Positions 18,289 to 27,731 are shown, counted from the first letter of the stretch. The stretch is 64,000 bases of DNA from Amycolatopsis granulosa (GCF_011758745.1 NZ_JAANOV010000001.1:4216001-4280000), one strand, 5' to 3'. Notes: generated by a model from the sequence alone, not told the origin. Program-made: numbers and translations.

Positions 18289-19243
18289 GCGGAGCTCGCT
18301 GCCACGGCCGCGTCGCCGCTGTCGCGGGTTGCCGGCCACCGCGGCACCGAGGTGACGCGTCGGGGCTGCTGGTCGGCCCGCGGTGCGCGACCGTGGGTGC
18401 TTGCTCGGCGGTGAGGTGTGGCGCGTGCGGTGCTGCTCGTGGGTCTGTGGGGCGCCGGCCTGGTGGCTTGTTCCCAGCGCCTCGGGTAGCCCTGCTGAGT
18501 CGCTGGCCGGGGCTCCGCGCTCCGCGCGCACTCGTGTGCTGATCTCGGCTGCGCCCCTGCTCGGTGCGCGTCTGGCTTGGCAGGCGCTGCTGTGGGCCGA
18601 CCTCGTTGGCGCCCCGACGGCCGCTGCGGTGAGCCGCATCCTGATGCCGGGGTGGCCGCTGCGAGAGTCGTGGCCGGTGCCGGGTAGCTCGCTGGGCACG
18701 AGCCTTGCGGCGTGCCCGTGCAGCTGTGAGCCCACGCGGTGCGGGTTTGTCGACACGGGGAGTGCGCGACGAGCCTCGCGGCGCCTCGTCGCCGGCGCTG
18801 CTCTCCGCCTGCCTGGTGGGAGCCGGTTGGTCGCCGCGGTGAGCCTTCGTGGTGCCCCGTGGCCGCTCCTCACCGCTGCGTGCCGCGGGAGTGTGCTCGG
18901 CCGTCGGTTCGGGCGGCCGGGTTGTCGCGTGCTTGGCCGCGCGGCTTCTGGGCACCGCGCGGTACGAACTGCCGCTGCCGGCCGGGAGCGCGGCCGCGGC
19001 GCACGTCGTCCGAGGAATCGAGGAGCATCGCCGCGGCCCGGGGAGCGTACGCGGCGGCTCGCACCAGCCCGATCAGCCGCTGAGCCTGCGCCGCAGCGTG
19101 CGTCACGCCGACCAGGGACCGTGCACGCGAAGGCTCGTGGACCCGGTCAGCGGCGCGCCCTCCCCAGCACAGGACCTACGGCCCGTCGATGACCCGGCAC
19201 CATGCCGTTCCGCGCAGCTCGCTCTCGGGCTTGTTGGCGGAGG
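18289..19243. other. 955-bp stretch with no convincing gene
   Basis: Open frames exist on both strands, but they are rich in Arg, Pro, Cys and Trp, show no domain, and have third-position GC well below neighbouring genes. The minus frame 18230-18955 is the least bad (disordered, Arg/Ser/Pro-rich). No tRNA, riboswitch or insertion sequence is recognisable. It may be a decayed gene or long untranslated DNA downstream of both ispH and the DUF6542 gene. Confidence 0.5.
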
Positions 19244-20254
19244 TCAGGCGTCGTCGTCCCAGGGGCGGCGGCGTGGCGGGGTTCCGCGGCGGCCTTGTGG
19301 GGCGCGGCGTGGCTCCTGGACCGGGTCGCCTGCCCGCGGTGGGACCCGCCGGGCACGGTTGGCGGCACCGCCGGACCGCGGCTCGCCGCCGCGGCGATCG
19401 TCCTCCTCCGGCGGCACGCCCCGCTGACGAGGGCGCCGGCCCACCGACGGTGTCTTACCGCCGCGCGCCGCGGGATCCCGGCGCGGCTCGTCCTCCCCGG
19501 CGCGGCGACCACCGGAGTCCCCGCCGGCACGCCCCCGCCGAGGGGTGTCCGTGGCGCGACGAGGGTCGTCCTCCGGCGGCAGCCGGCGTCCCGGGCGTCG
19601 CCCGGCCGACGCGCGGCCGGCAGCCGCCGCACCACCGGTGCGACCCTCCTTCGAGCCGCCGGCGCGGTCCTCGGCGCCGCCGGGCCGGTCGGCGGCCGGC
19701 CGCCGACCACTTGATCCGGCGTCGCCGCGACCCGCGCCACCAGGACGCTTCGGGTCCGTCGGCCGCTTGCCGTCCCCGGTTTTGGCTGTCAGATCCGGGT
19801 TTCGCTCGCGGTAGATGCGCACGATGCCCAGTACCAGGGTGCAACCCGTGGTGACCGCCATCGTCGGAAACCCGTTGATCAGCGGCGTCCCGATGGCCAG
19901 CGCCTTACTCAGCATGTCGCTGTTCTCCGGCATCCCGGACACCATCAGCACCACTCCGGGCACCGTGATTCCGAGGATGAGCGGAGGCTGCACCATCGGC
20001 CCGAACAGGCTGCGCCGCTGCACAGCGCAGACCGCCGCGACCGCGCCGATGAAGTACGCGCCCTTGAACAGCCATCCCAGCTCATGCCGGGTCTGCATGT
20101 CGATGACCGCACCGGCCACCGCCAGCCCGAAGGCGAGGAGCACAGCACCCCACCACGGCAAGCCGCGGCGGTCACCGACGATGGGACGCTGATCCCACGG
20201 CAGCGGCACGTCGTCGGCGTCGGAATCGCTCCGGCGATCGGGAATGGCGGTCAC
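19244..20254 (-). CDS. DUF6542-type membrane protein with long disordered tail
   Basis: 336 aa from GTG 20254. Four hydrophobic segments occupy residues about 33-150 (WWGAVLLAFGLAVAGAVID, GAYFIGAVAAVCAV, ILGITVPGVVLMVSG, MAVTTGCTLVLGIVRIY). Residues 165-336 are a highly charged Arg/Gly/Asp/Pro tail ending in RRRPWDDDA, predicted disordered and cytoplasmic. Its location between ispH and ychF matches Rv1111c. The family is uncharacterised; tail composition suggests a scaffold or nucleic-acid/membrane tether, but nothing here proves it. It is probably leaderless: TACGGT (20268-20263, minus) ends 9 nt before the GTG. Confidence 0.75.
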   Translation of the reverse strand: MTAIPDRRSDSDADDVPLPWDQRPIVGDRRGLPWWGAVLLAFGLAVAGAVIDMQTRHELGWLFKGAYFIGAVAAVCAVQRRSLFGPMVQPPLILGITVPGVVLMVSGMPENSDMLSKALAIGTPLINGFPTMAVTTGCTLVLGIVRIYRERNPDLTAKTGDGKRPTDPKRPGGAGRGDAGSSGRRPAADRPGGAEDRAGGSKEGRTGGAAAAGRASAGRRPGRRLPPEDDPRRATDTPRRGRAGGDSGGRRAGEDEPRRDPAARGGKTPSVGRRPRQRGVPPEEDDRRGGEPRSGGAANRARRVPPRAGDPVQEPRRAPQGRRGTPPRRRPWDDDA

Positions 20255-20262
20255 GAGGCAAC

Positions 20263-20268
20263 ACCGTA
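20263..20268 (-). promoter_or_regulatory. -10 box of leaderless DUF6542 gene
   Basis: TACGGT on the minus strand ends 9 nt before GTG 20254, and there is no purine-rich ribosome-binding site in between. Confidence 0.5.
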
Positions 20269-20291
20269 ACCTGTAGCGCGCATCACCGGCT

Positions 20292-20313
20292 CCCCATCCC
20301 GCCGAGGATGGGG
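20292..20313 (-). terminator. Hairpin terminator downstream of rmuC
   Basis: CCCCATCC and its exact complement flank a 6-nt loop, about 95 bp past the rmuC stop and before the DUF6542 promoter. Confidence 0.6.
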
Positions 20314-20407
20314 TCAGGCCACTGCTTCGGCCCGCCCGGAACGGGCCTGATCAGCGGTTTCGGCGCCGATGACCGTGTTGGCGGGCCGCCGGTAGCCCAG
20401 GATTTCG

Positions 20408-21325
20408 CTAACTCGCTGCGATCTCGTCCCCCCTCCGGATGGGGGCGACCTCGGTGGGGCTCCCTGCCGCGTCCGACAGCGGCGCCACCGCTGCCCGGAA
20501 CCCTTCGAGCGCATCCAGCTCCCGCCGTCGCGCCGACAGAAACCGCTGCAGGTGGGTGCTGCTGAGGTTGAGCGCTTCGACCGCGTTTCCTGCCGCCCGG
20601 TGTGCCGTCGCCGCACCGGCCCGCACCCGCTCGATGTCCTCCACGACCGCCCGGTCGCTCGCGGCGAACAGCGCGGCAGACGCCACCACCGCGAACCCGG
20701 TCGGCCCGCACAGGAACACCCGCCGGTCGAGCATCCAGCGCAGCAGTTCCGGATCGGTGTCCAGCGCCGCCACCACGGCCGCGTCGGAGGGCACGAACAT
20801 CACCGTGCCGTAGATCGCGTCGGCCCAGCGCTGGTATCCCTTGCCGGCCAGTTCGGCGGCCCGGGACCGCAGGTTGCGGACGTGCACCCGCAGCGCGTCC
20901 ATGCGCTCGTCCGGATCGTCGGTCTCGACCGCTTCCGCCCAGCACGCGAGGCTGGCCTTCGCGTCGACGGGCACACTGCGGTCGCCACCGACCCGCAGCA
21001 CCATGTCGGGTTTGGCCGAGCCACCGCCGCCCAGGTCGGTCTGCAGTGTGTAGTGCAGCCCCTCGCGCAGCCCCAGCGCCCGCGCCGTCTCGGCCAGGAC
21101 CTGCTCACCCAGCTCGCCCCGGCCGCTGATCGAGGCGAACGCGACCTCGTACCTGCGCAGCGCCGCCTGGTGCTGATCCACGCGTGACCGCTCGGCTTCG
21201 ACCAGGCGAGCCGCGGCGTCGGCGCGGCGCACGCTGTCGCCGTAGAGCCGCCACAGCAGGGCGATCGCCACGACCAGGACCACAGCGATCGCGACGGCTG
21301 CCGTGGTGATCACGGTGGAGGCCAC
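20408..21325 (-). CDS. rmuC: DNA recombination protein RmuC
   Basis: 305 aa from GTG 21325 with AGGAGGG upstream. An N-terminal membrane anchor (VAIAVVLVVAIALLWRLYG) and coiled-coil segment precede the RmuC nuclease-like domain: GRGELGEQVLAETARALGL, PDMVLRVGGDRSVPVDAK with the PD-(D/E)xK-like VDAK, and TVMFVPSDAAVVAAL. The family limits inversion between short repeats and recombination at stalled forks. The gene is divergent from sbcDC over a LexA-like box, which suggests common DNA-damage control. It is shorter than E. coli RmuC (475 aa), as is usual in actinomycetes. Confidence 0.88.
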   Translation of the reverse strand: MASTVITTAAVAIAVVLVVAIALLWRLYGDSVRRADAAARLVEAERSRVDQHQAALRRYEVAFASISGRGELGEQVLAETARALGLREGLHYTLQTDLGGGGSAKPDMVLRVGGDRSVPVDAKASLACWAEAVETDDPDERMDALRVHVRNLRSRAAELAGKGYQRWADAIYGTVMFVPSDAAVVAALDTDPELLRWMLDRRVFLCGPTGFAVVASAALFAASDRAVVEDIERVRAGAATAHRAAGNAVEALNLSSTHLQRFLSARRRELDALEGFRAAVAPLSDAAGSPTEVAPIRRGDEIAAS

Positions 21326-21414
21326 TGCCGCCCTCCTTTCTTGATCGTCGAGAACGTGACCGCATCATGGCGGAGGGCACCGACAAAAACCGGGCCCGCC
21401 CTTCCCGATCTTCT

Positions 21415-21430
21415 CCGAACGCACGTTCGG
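21415..21430. promoter_or_regulatory. LexA/SOS box between rmuC and sbcD
   Basis: CCGAACGCACGTTCGG has the GAAC-N4-GTTC core of the actinobacterial SOS box TCGAAC-N4-GTTCGA with symmetrical changes only at the outermost bases. It is 60 bp from the sbcD start and 90 bp from the rmuC start. Confidence 0.75.
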
Positions 21431-21476
21431 GTGAAGCTGAGCGGTGTGTCTGCGGGTTTCTGTCGGACCCTCCTCC

Positions 21477-21482
21477 TAACTT
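21477..21482 (+). promoter_or_regulatory. -10 box of leaderless sbcD
   Basis: TAACTT ends 8 nt before GTG 21490 with no ribosome-binding site between, and the SOS box lies about 45 bp upstream. Confidence 0.55.
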
Positions 21483-21489
21483 GGGCCAC

Positions 21490-22641
21490 GTGAGACTCCT
21501 GCACACCTCCGACTGGCACGTCGGACGCACCTTCCACGGGCTGGACCTGCTCGCCGAGCAGGACGCCGTGCTCGCGCACCTCGCGGACCTCGTGGCCGCC
21601 GAGGGGGTCGACGTCGTCCTCGTCTCGGGCGACATCTACGACCGGGCCGTGCCCTCGGCCGAGGCCGTGCAGGTCGCCAACCGCGCTCTCGGGCGCCTCC
21701 GGCACGCGGGTGCGCAGCTGGTCCTCACGTCCGGCAACCACGACTCCGCGCCACGGCTCGGTGCGTTCGGCGAGTTCGCCGCGGCCGGCGGCCTGCACCT
21801 GCGCACCACCATCGATCGGATCGCCGATCCGGTCGTGCTCGACGATGCCCACGGTGCGGTCGCGATCTACGGCATCCCCTACCTGGAGCCGGAACCGGCC
21901 CGGCAGGCGCTCGGCGTGACGGGTGCGCGCGGGCACACGGCCGTGCTCACCGAAGCGATGCGACGGATCCGGGCCGATCTCGCGGAACGGCCGCCGGGAA
22001 CGCGGTCGGTCGTGCTCGCGCACGCGTTCGTCACCGGGGCCGCGCCCACCGAATCGGAACGCTCCATCGCTGTCGGCGGGGTCGAACAGGTGCCGGGTTC
22101 GGTGTTCGACGGGGCCGACTACGTCGCGCTGGGGCATCTGCACGGGCCGCAGACGCTCGCCGAGCACCTGCGGTACTCGGGCAGCCCCGTCGCCTACTCG
22201 TTTTCCGAGGCACAGCAACGGAAATCGGTCTGGATAGTCGATCTCGACGGCTCGGGCCTGGCGGATGTCCGGCGGCACGAGCTGCCGGTCCCGCGCCGGC
22301 TGGCCAAGCTCACCGGCCGCCTGGCGGACCTGCTGGCCGACCCGGCGCACGACGAGCTGGCCGAGTGCTATCTCTCGGTCACGCTCACCGATCCGGTGCG
22401 TCCCGTCGAGGCGATGCGGTCCTTGCGCGACCGCTTTCCACACGCAGTCCACCTGGAATGGCAGCCGGAGAACGGGAAGACATCGTCGGCGCTGCGGTAC
22501 GCGGCCGCCGTGCGCGGGCGTTCGGACCAGGAGATCGCCCGTGGCTTCCTCGACGACTGCCGCGGGGCGCCGCCGAACGAGCGGGAGGCCGGGTTGCTGC
22601 GCGCGGCCCTGGAGAAGGCGGACCGGGAGGACGCGGCATGA
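21490..22641 (+). CDS. sbcD: Exonuclease SbcD
   Basis: 383 aa from GTG 21490 (VRLLHTSDWHVGRTFHG). The Mre11-type metallophosphoesterase motifs are complete: D8-W-H10 in TSDWHVG, VSGDIYDRAVP, SGNHDSAPRLG, LAHAFV and ALGHLHGPQ. With SbcC it forms the ATP-dependent double-strand exonuclease/hairpin endonuclease that processes blocked DNA ends. Its TGA overlaps the sbcC ATG by 4 bp. Start choice follows the family N-terminus and the leaderless -10 box. Confidence 0.95.
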   Translation: MRLLHTSDWHVGRTFHGLDLLAEQDAVLAHLADLVAAEGVDVVLVSGDIYDRAVPSAEAVQVANRALGRLRHAGAQLVLTSGNHDSAPRLGAFGEFAAAGGLHLRTTIDRIADPVVLDDAHGAVAIYGIPYLEPEPARQALGVTGARGHTAVLTEAMRRIRADLAERPPGTRSVVLAHAFVTGAAPTESERSIAVGGVEQVPGSVFDGADYVALGHLHGPQTLAEHLRYSGSPVAYSFSEAQQRKSVWIVDLDGSGLADVRRHELPVPRRLAKLTGRLADLLADPAHDELAECYLSVTLTDPVRPVEAMRSLRDRFPHAVHLEWQPENGKTSSALRYAAAVRGRSDQEIARGFLDDCRGAPPNEREAGLLRAALEKADREDAA

Positions 22642-25601
22642 GACTGCACCGGCTGGAGGTGGCGGCCTTCGGCCCGTACCGGTCCCGGCAGGTCGTCGAT
22701 TTCGACGCGCTCGGGGCCGACGGGCTGTTCCTCCTGCACGGCGACACCGGCGCGGGCAAGACCACGCTGCTGGACGCGGTGGCGTTCGCCTTGTTCGGCA
22801 CCGTTCCCGGCGCGCGTGGGCAGGTCAAGCGGTTGCGCTGCGACCTCGCGGATCCGGAGGAGCCGACCGAGGTCGTGCTCGAGCTCACCGTGCAGGGGCA
22901 GCGGTTGCGCATCGCGCGCAGCCCGGAGTACCAGCGTCCGAAGCGGCGGGGCGAGGGGACCACCACTCAGCAAGCGAAGGCCGTGCTCACATGGATCGGT
23001 GTACCGCCCGCCGGTCAGCCGGCCGAGGGACTGACGCGCATCGACGAGGTCGGGCGCACGGTGCAACGCCTGCTGGGGATGAGCGCGGATCAGTTCTTCC
23101 AGGTCGTGTTGCTGCCGCAGGGCGAGTTCGCCCGTTTCCTGCGCGCCGACACCGACGAGCGCGAGAAGCTGCTGGAAAGGCTGTTCGGCACCAAGCGGTT
23201 CGCCGACGTCGAGGCGTGGTTCCGCGAACGGCGGGCGGAGCAACGGCGCGAACTCGATCAGCAGCGCCAGGAGCTGCGCGAGTGGACCGCCCGATTCGCC
23301 CAGGTGGCCGGTGCGGACGCGCCCGAGGAGGACGTCGCGGGCTGGGTCGCGCGGACCGGCGAGCGGATCCGGGCCACGGTTGAGCGGGCGCGGGAGGACG
23401 AGCAGCGTGCGCGAGCCGCGCGCGAGTCGGCCGACGAGCTGCTGGCCGAGCGGCTGTCGGCCGCCGAGCGGGTGCGCCGGGTCCGGGAGGCGCACCAGCG
23501 GCTCGCGGTGCTGGCCGAGCAGGAGGACGAACGCGCCCGCTGGGCGGAGGAACTCGCCGCGGCGCGGCGAGCGGCGACCGTCGTGGCGGTCGCGGCACAG
23601 GCCGACCGGTGCGCGACGCAGCTCGACGAAGCCCGGCTCGCCGAGGATCACAAGGCCCAGGCGCTGGCGGCGACCGGTTTCGTGAACGCGGAGGTGGACA
23701 CCGCGGAACTGCGCAAGCTGTCCGGGCAGTTGCGTGAGGAGGCCGGCGCACTGGCCGGACTCGTCGCCGAGGCCGAACAGCAGGCGCGGGATCAGCGGGA
23801 CATCGAGCGCTTCGCCGAGACGGCGGCGGACGCGCGAGCGCGGGTCGAGGTGCTCGGCGAAAAGCTCGCCGGTATCCCGGAGCGCGCACGGGATCTGCGG
23901 GAGCGCCTCGACGTCGCGATCGACGCCGAAGCGAAGCTCGGTGAGGTTCGCAAACGGGAGGCCGACCTGGTCGCTGCTGTCGCGGACGCGGAGCGCCTGC
24001 CCGCGGCGCGGCGAGCCCTGGCCGACGCGGAAGCGGCTGCCCGGGAGGCGATCGACCGGCATCAGGAGGCACGCGAACGGTTTCTCGAGCTGCGCCGGTG
24101 GCGGCTGGACGGCATGGCGGCCGAGCTCGCCGCGCGTCTGACATCCGGATCGCCGTGCCCGGTGTGTGGTTCCTCCGACCACCCGGCACCCGCGATCGCG
24201 GCGCCCGAGGCCGTCTCACCGGAGCAGGAGCACGCAGCCGAGGAGGCCGAGGCCCGGGCGGAGCGGCAGCGCAAGGTGGCCGAGGCGGCCCGGTACAACG
24301 CGGAAACCAAGCTGGCCGCGCTGCGCGAACGCTTGCGGGGCCGGGATGGCGCTCAGCTGGGCGAGGAGCTGTCCGCGTTGCGCAAGGAAATCGCCGGATT
24401 GGATGCGCTGGCGGAACAACGTGCCGCACTGGCCAAGCAGGTGCAGGCGACCGAGACCGAGCAGCGGGAACTCGAAGGGAAACGTGCGGCGGAACTGCAG
24501 AAGGCCACCGCGGCGGAAACCCAGCGGCAGGCGTTGACCGAGCGCGTCGCCGAGCGTGCGCGACGGCTCGACGCGGCACGCGGCGAGCACACGGACGTCG
24601 GCGCGCGGCGTGCCCATCTGACCGGGATCGTGCGGGCACTGGACGAACTGGCCGAGGCGCGTGCCGCCACCGCGAGCGCAGCCGGGCAGCTCGAGCGTCA
24701 GCGCGTCGAGGTGGGGGAAGCCCTGCGCCGCGCCGGCTTCGAGACGGTTGCGGAGATGCGGGCCGCCGCGCGGGACGAGGTGACGATCCGCGACCTCGAG
24801 CGGCGCCTCGCCGAGGCCGATGCTGCCGAGGCGGCCGCGCGGGCCACCCTGAGCGAGCCGGACCTGTCGGGGGTCGGGCCGGACGACGAGGTCGACGTCG
24901 CTTCGGCGAAGGCCGGGGCCCAGTCGGCGCGAGAACGGGCCGAAGCCGCGTTCGCCGTCCTGCGATCGGCGGACGCACAGGCGGACGCGCTCGGCACGCT
25001 CGCCGAACGCCTGAGCGCCGCGACCGAGCGGTTACGCCCGCTGGAGGAGGAGTTCGCCGAGCTCGACGCTCTGACCGACGTGGTCAACGGGCGCGGGCAG
25101 AACGCGCGGAAGATGTCGCTGCGGTCGTACGTCCTGGCGGCTCGGCTGGAAGAGGTCGCCCTCGCCGCTACGGCGCGGTTGCAGACGATGAGTCAGGGAC
25201 GCTACTCGTTCGTGCACTCCGACGCCGCCGGATCGCACGGCACGAGGGGTGGCCTGGGACTGGACGTACTGGACGACTTCTCCGGCACGGTCCGGCCGGC
25301 CAAGACCCTGTCCGGCGGGGAGTCGTTCCTCGCGTCGCTGGCGCTGGCCCTGGGGCTGGCGGATGTGGTCGCCGCGGGGACCGGTGGCTCGCTGCTGGAC
25401 ACGCTGTTCGTCGACGAGGGGTTCGGCACCCTCGACTCGGAGACGCTCGACGTGGTGATGAACATCCTCGACGAGCTGCGGGCCGGGGGCCGGGTGGTCG
25501 GCCTGGTGTCCCATGTGGAGGAATTGCGGCAGCGGATCCCGACCCGGCTGCGGGTGCGCAAGTCCCGCACCGGGTCGAGTTTGGAGCTGCAGATGGCCTG
25601 A
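22638..25601 (+). CDS. sbcC: Exonuclease subunit SbcC (SMC-like ATPase)
   Basis: 987 aa. Walker A is GDTGAGKTT at residues 35-43. Long coiled coils flank a zinc hook with C507-P-V-C510 (SPCPVCGSSDHPAP). The C-terminal half-domain has the ABC signature LSGGESFLASLALALGLADVV in shortened form (LSGGESFLASLALAL) and Walker B LFVDEGFGTLD. It is the Rad50-like partner of SbcD, coupled to it by an ATGA overlap. An upstream in-frame extension is just the shadow of sbcD. Confidence 0.95.
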   Translation: MRLHRLEVAAFGPYRSRQVVDFDALGADGLFLLHGDTGAGKTTLLDAVAFALFGTVPGARGQVKRLRCDLADPEEPTEVVLELTVQGQRLRIARSPEYQRPKRRGEGTTTQQAKAVLTWIGVPPAGQPAEGLTRIDEVGRTVQRLLGMSADQFFQVVLLPQGEFARFLRADTDEREKLLERLFGTKRFADVEAWFRERRAEQRRELDQQRQELREWTARFAQVAGADAPEEDVAGWVARTGERIRATVERAREDEQRARAARESADELLAERLSAAERVRRVREAHQRLAVLAEQEDERARWAEELAAARRAATVVAVAAQADRCATQLDEARLAEDHKAQALAATGFVNAEVDTAELRKLSGQLREEAGALAGLVAEAEQQARDQRDIERFAETAADARARVEVLGEKLAGIPERARDLRERLDVAIDAEAKLGEVRKREADLVAAVADAERLPAARRALADAEAAAREAIDRHQEARERFLELRRWRLDGMAAELAARLTSGSPCPVCGSSDHPAPAIAAPEAVSPEQEHAAEEAEARAERQRKVAEAARYNAETKLAALRERLRGRDGAQLGEELSALRKEIAGLDALAEQRAALAKQVQATETEQRELEGKRAAELQKATAAETQRQALTERVAERARRLDAARGEHTDVGARRAHLTGIVRALDELAEARAATASAAGQLERQRVEVGEALRRAGFETVAEMRAAARDEVTIRDLERRLAEADAAEAAARATLSEPDLSGVGPDDEVDVASAKAGAQSARERAEAAFAVLRSADAQADALGTLAERLSAATERLRPLEEEFAELDALTDVVNGRGQNARKMSLRSYVLAARLEEVALAATARLQTMSQGRYSFVHSDAAGSHGTRGGLGLDVLDDFSGTVRPAKTLSGGESFLASLALALGLADVVAAGTGGSLLDTLFVDEGFGTLDSETLDVVMNILDELRAGGRVVGLVSHVEELRQRIPTRLRVRKSRTGSSLELQMA

Positions 25602-25605
25602 TTTC

Positions 25606-26115
25606 TCAAGCGCGATAAGGGGTTTCGTGGTCGAGCAGCCAGCGCTTGACATCGACACCCCAGCGGAAGCCACCCAGCGCGCCACCGATGCGGAGCACGC
25701 GGTGGCAGGGCACGAACAGCGCCGCCGCGTTGCGAGCGCAGGCCGAAGCCGCGGCCCGGACAGCGGCGGGACGGCCGGCAAGCGCGGCGTACTCGCTGTA
25801 GGTGACCGGCTTTCCGGCGGGCACGGTGCGCAGCACGTCCCACGCGTGCTGCAGGAACTCGCCGGACCGCTGGCGCACCGGAATGTCGTCGATCGCGTCC
25901 AGTTCGCCCTCGTGGTAGCGGCGGACCGCGGTGCTCACCGCGCCGAGGTCACGCTTCTCCTGCAGGCCGGACGGGCGCAGTGCGGGGGAGATCTGGGGAG
26001 TCAGCAGGTCCAGGTCGGCCGTCCAGCCGGAGGCCAGCACGGCCCCGTCGCCGGCGACGATGGCGGTGAACGGGCCGATCGGGGTGTCGGTGGTGGCCCA
26101 GTGGGCGATGCTCAT
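25606..26115 (-). CDS. ogt: Methylated-DNA--protein-cysteine methyltransferase
   Basis: 169 aa from ATG 26115 with AAGGAGAA upstream. The suicide acceptor is C137 in the PCHRV motif (LFVPCHRVLRIGG), preceded by the HTH region GKPVTYSEYAALAGRPAAVR and followed by LGGFRWGVDVKRWLL. It removes O6-methyl groups from guanine. The alkA-ada gene ends 20 bp upstream on the same strand, reproducing the M. tuberculosis pair Rv1317c (alkA)-Rv1316c (ogt), which makes up the adaptive response to alkylation. Confidence 0.95.
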   Translation of the reverse strand: MSIAHWATTDTPIGPFTAIVAGDGAVLASGWTADLDLLTPQISPALRPSGLQEKRDLGAVSTAVRRYHEGELDAIDDIPVRQRSGEFLQHAWDVLRTVPAGKPVTYSEYAALAGRPAAVRAAASACARNAAALFVPCHRVLRIGGALGGFRWGVDVKRWLLDHETPYRA

Positions 26116-26135
26116 GTCGGTTCTCCTTGCGGGTT

Positions 26136-27638
26136 TCAGGCTTGGCTCGAGCGCCACAGGTACATGCCGGCGTAGGACCGCCAGGGCCGCCATGCCTGCG
26201 CTCGTTCGGTCAGTGCGGGGATGTCGTCGGCGATGCCGAGGGCGGCCGCGCCTTTGCGGAGCACGAGGTCGCCGGTGAGCAGCACGTCGGGAACGCCGAG
26301 GACGCGCATCAGCACGTAGTCCGCCGTCCACGGCCCGACGCCGGTGAGCTCGAGCAGTTCGGCCCGCAGTTCGGCGGAGTCGCGGCCGACGTGCACGTCC
26401 ACCTCGCCGGAAGCGAGCGCGGCGGCGGCGGCCAGGATGGCGTCCACGCGGCGCTTCGGGCCGCGGAGCACCTCGTGACCTCGCTCGGCGACCGCCTCGG
26501 CGGTGGGGAACAGCAGCACCCCGTCCTGCCATGGGACCGGATCACCGAGCGCGGCGGTGAGCCGGGCCGCGGCGGTGCGCGCGGCGGCGACCGACACCTG
26601 CTGGCCGAGCATCGCGCGCAGCACCAGCTCGGGACCGTCGGCCGCGCCCGGGACCCGGATACCCGGGGTCGCCGCGACGGCGGGCGCCAGCGCGGGGTCC
26701 GCGCCGAGCACGCGCGACACGGCCTCGGGGTCGGCGTCGAGGTCCAGCAGGCGCCGCGCGCGGGTGACGGCGGCCCCCAGGTCGCGGACGTCGGCGAGCT
26801 GCAGGTCGCAGCGCACGTGCCCGTCCCGTGGCGTCAGTGTCACGGACGCGGCGCCGTGCGGGAGCCGCAGGGTGCGGGCGTAGCTGTGCTCGTCGGCGTA
26901 CTCGACGCCGGGCACCGCCCGTGCGGCGAAGAAGCCGAGTAGCCCGGCCGCGTCGAACGGCGGGCGGAACGGCAGCCGCAGGGACAGCCGGGTCCCGGCG
27001 GTGCCCGCCTCGGGCTCGACGGCACCCGCGCGCCGCCGAGCCGCGGCGGCTGCGGCGCGCAGCTGCGACGGCGTGCGGGCGAAGACCTCGCGGATGGTGT
27101 CGTTGAACTGCCGGATGCTCGCGAACCCGGCGGCGAAGGCGACGTCGGCCAGCGGCAGCTCGGACAGCTCGATGAGCAGCCGCGCCGAATGCGCCCGGTG
27201 GGCCCGGGCCAGGGCCAGCGGTCCCGCGCCGAGCTCGGCGGTCAGGACCCGGCCGAGCTGCCGCTCGGAGTAGCCGAGCCGGCGGGCCAGGCCGGGCACG
27301 CCTTCACGCTCGATGACGCCGTCCGCGATCAGCCGCATCGCCCGCGCGGCGAGGTCGGCCCGCACGTTCCACTCCGGCGAGCCGGGCACGGCGTCGGGCA
27401 GGCAGCGCCGGCAGGCGCGGAAACCCGCGGTCTGGGCCGCGGCCGCGGTCGGGTAGAACCGCACGTTCTCCTGCCGCGGCGTGAGCGCCGGGCAGGACGG
27501 CCGGCAGTAGATGCCGGTCGTGCGCACGGCCGTGATGAACTGGCCGTCGAAGCGGGCGTCGCGCGAGGCGACCGCGCGGTAGCAGCGCTCGGCGTCCCGC
27601 CAGAGAGCCTGGTCGGCTGGTGCCACGGTGGCTGTCAT
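26136..27638 (-). CDS. alkA: Ada-type regulator fused to AlkA 3-methyladenine glycosylase
   Basis: 500 aa. Three parts follow in order. An Ada zinc/methyl-acceptor domain has C45, C49, C76 and C79 (GIYCRPSCPALTP, RACRRCLPD), the same spacing as E. coli Ada C38/42/69/72. An AraC-type HTH covers about 90-200 (LARRLGYSERQLGRVL, AFAAGFASIRQFNDTIRE in shortened form). An AlkA glycosylase follows with HhH-GPD LTGVGPWTADYVLMRVLG and the catalytic Asp in TGDLVLRKG. The protein should sense methyl phosphotriesters, activate repair genes and excise alkylated bases. The missing Ada C-terminal methyltransferase is the next gene. Confidence 0.95.
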   Translation of the reverse strand: MTATVAPADQALWRDAERCYRAVASRDARFDGQFITAVRTTGIYCRPSCPALTPRQENVRFYPTAAAAQTAGFRACRRCLPDAVPGSPEWNVRADLAARAMRLIADGVIEREGVPGLARRLGYSERQLGRVLTAELGAGPLALARAHRAHSARLLIELSELPLADVAFAAGFASIRQFNDTIREVFARTPSQLRAAAAAARRRAGAVEPEAGTAGTRLSLRLPFRPPFDAAGLLGFFAARAVPGVEYADEHSYARTLRLPHGAASVTLTPRDGHVRCDLQLADVRDLGAAVTRARRLLDLDADPEAVSRVLGADPALAPAVAATPGIRVPGAADGPELVLRAMLGQQVSVAAARTAAARLTAALGDPVPWQDGVLLFPTAEAVAERGHEVLRGPKRRVDAILAAAAALASGEVDVHVGRDSAELRAELLELTGVGPWTADYVLMRVLGVPDVLLTGDLVLRKGAAALGIADDIPALTERAQAWRPWRSYAGMYLWRSSQA

Positions 27639-27731
27639 GGGTTCGATACTGCCAGCAGGTCAGCCGCTCGACTGGCGGAAATCCGACATAGGCGTGAACG
27701 GGCGGCCGGGCCGGGTGCGGGACCCGCCCCG

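Noticed and set aside
18383-19192. 269-aa plus-strand frame and 241-aa minus-strand frame after ispH
   Set aside because: Both are rich in Arg, Pro, Cys or Trp with unusual third-position composition and no recognisable domain; neither has a good ribosome-binding site.
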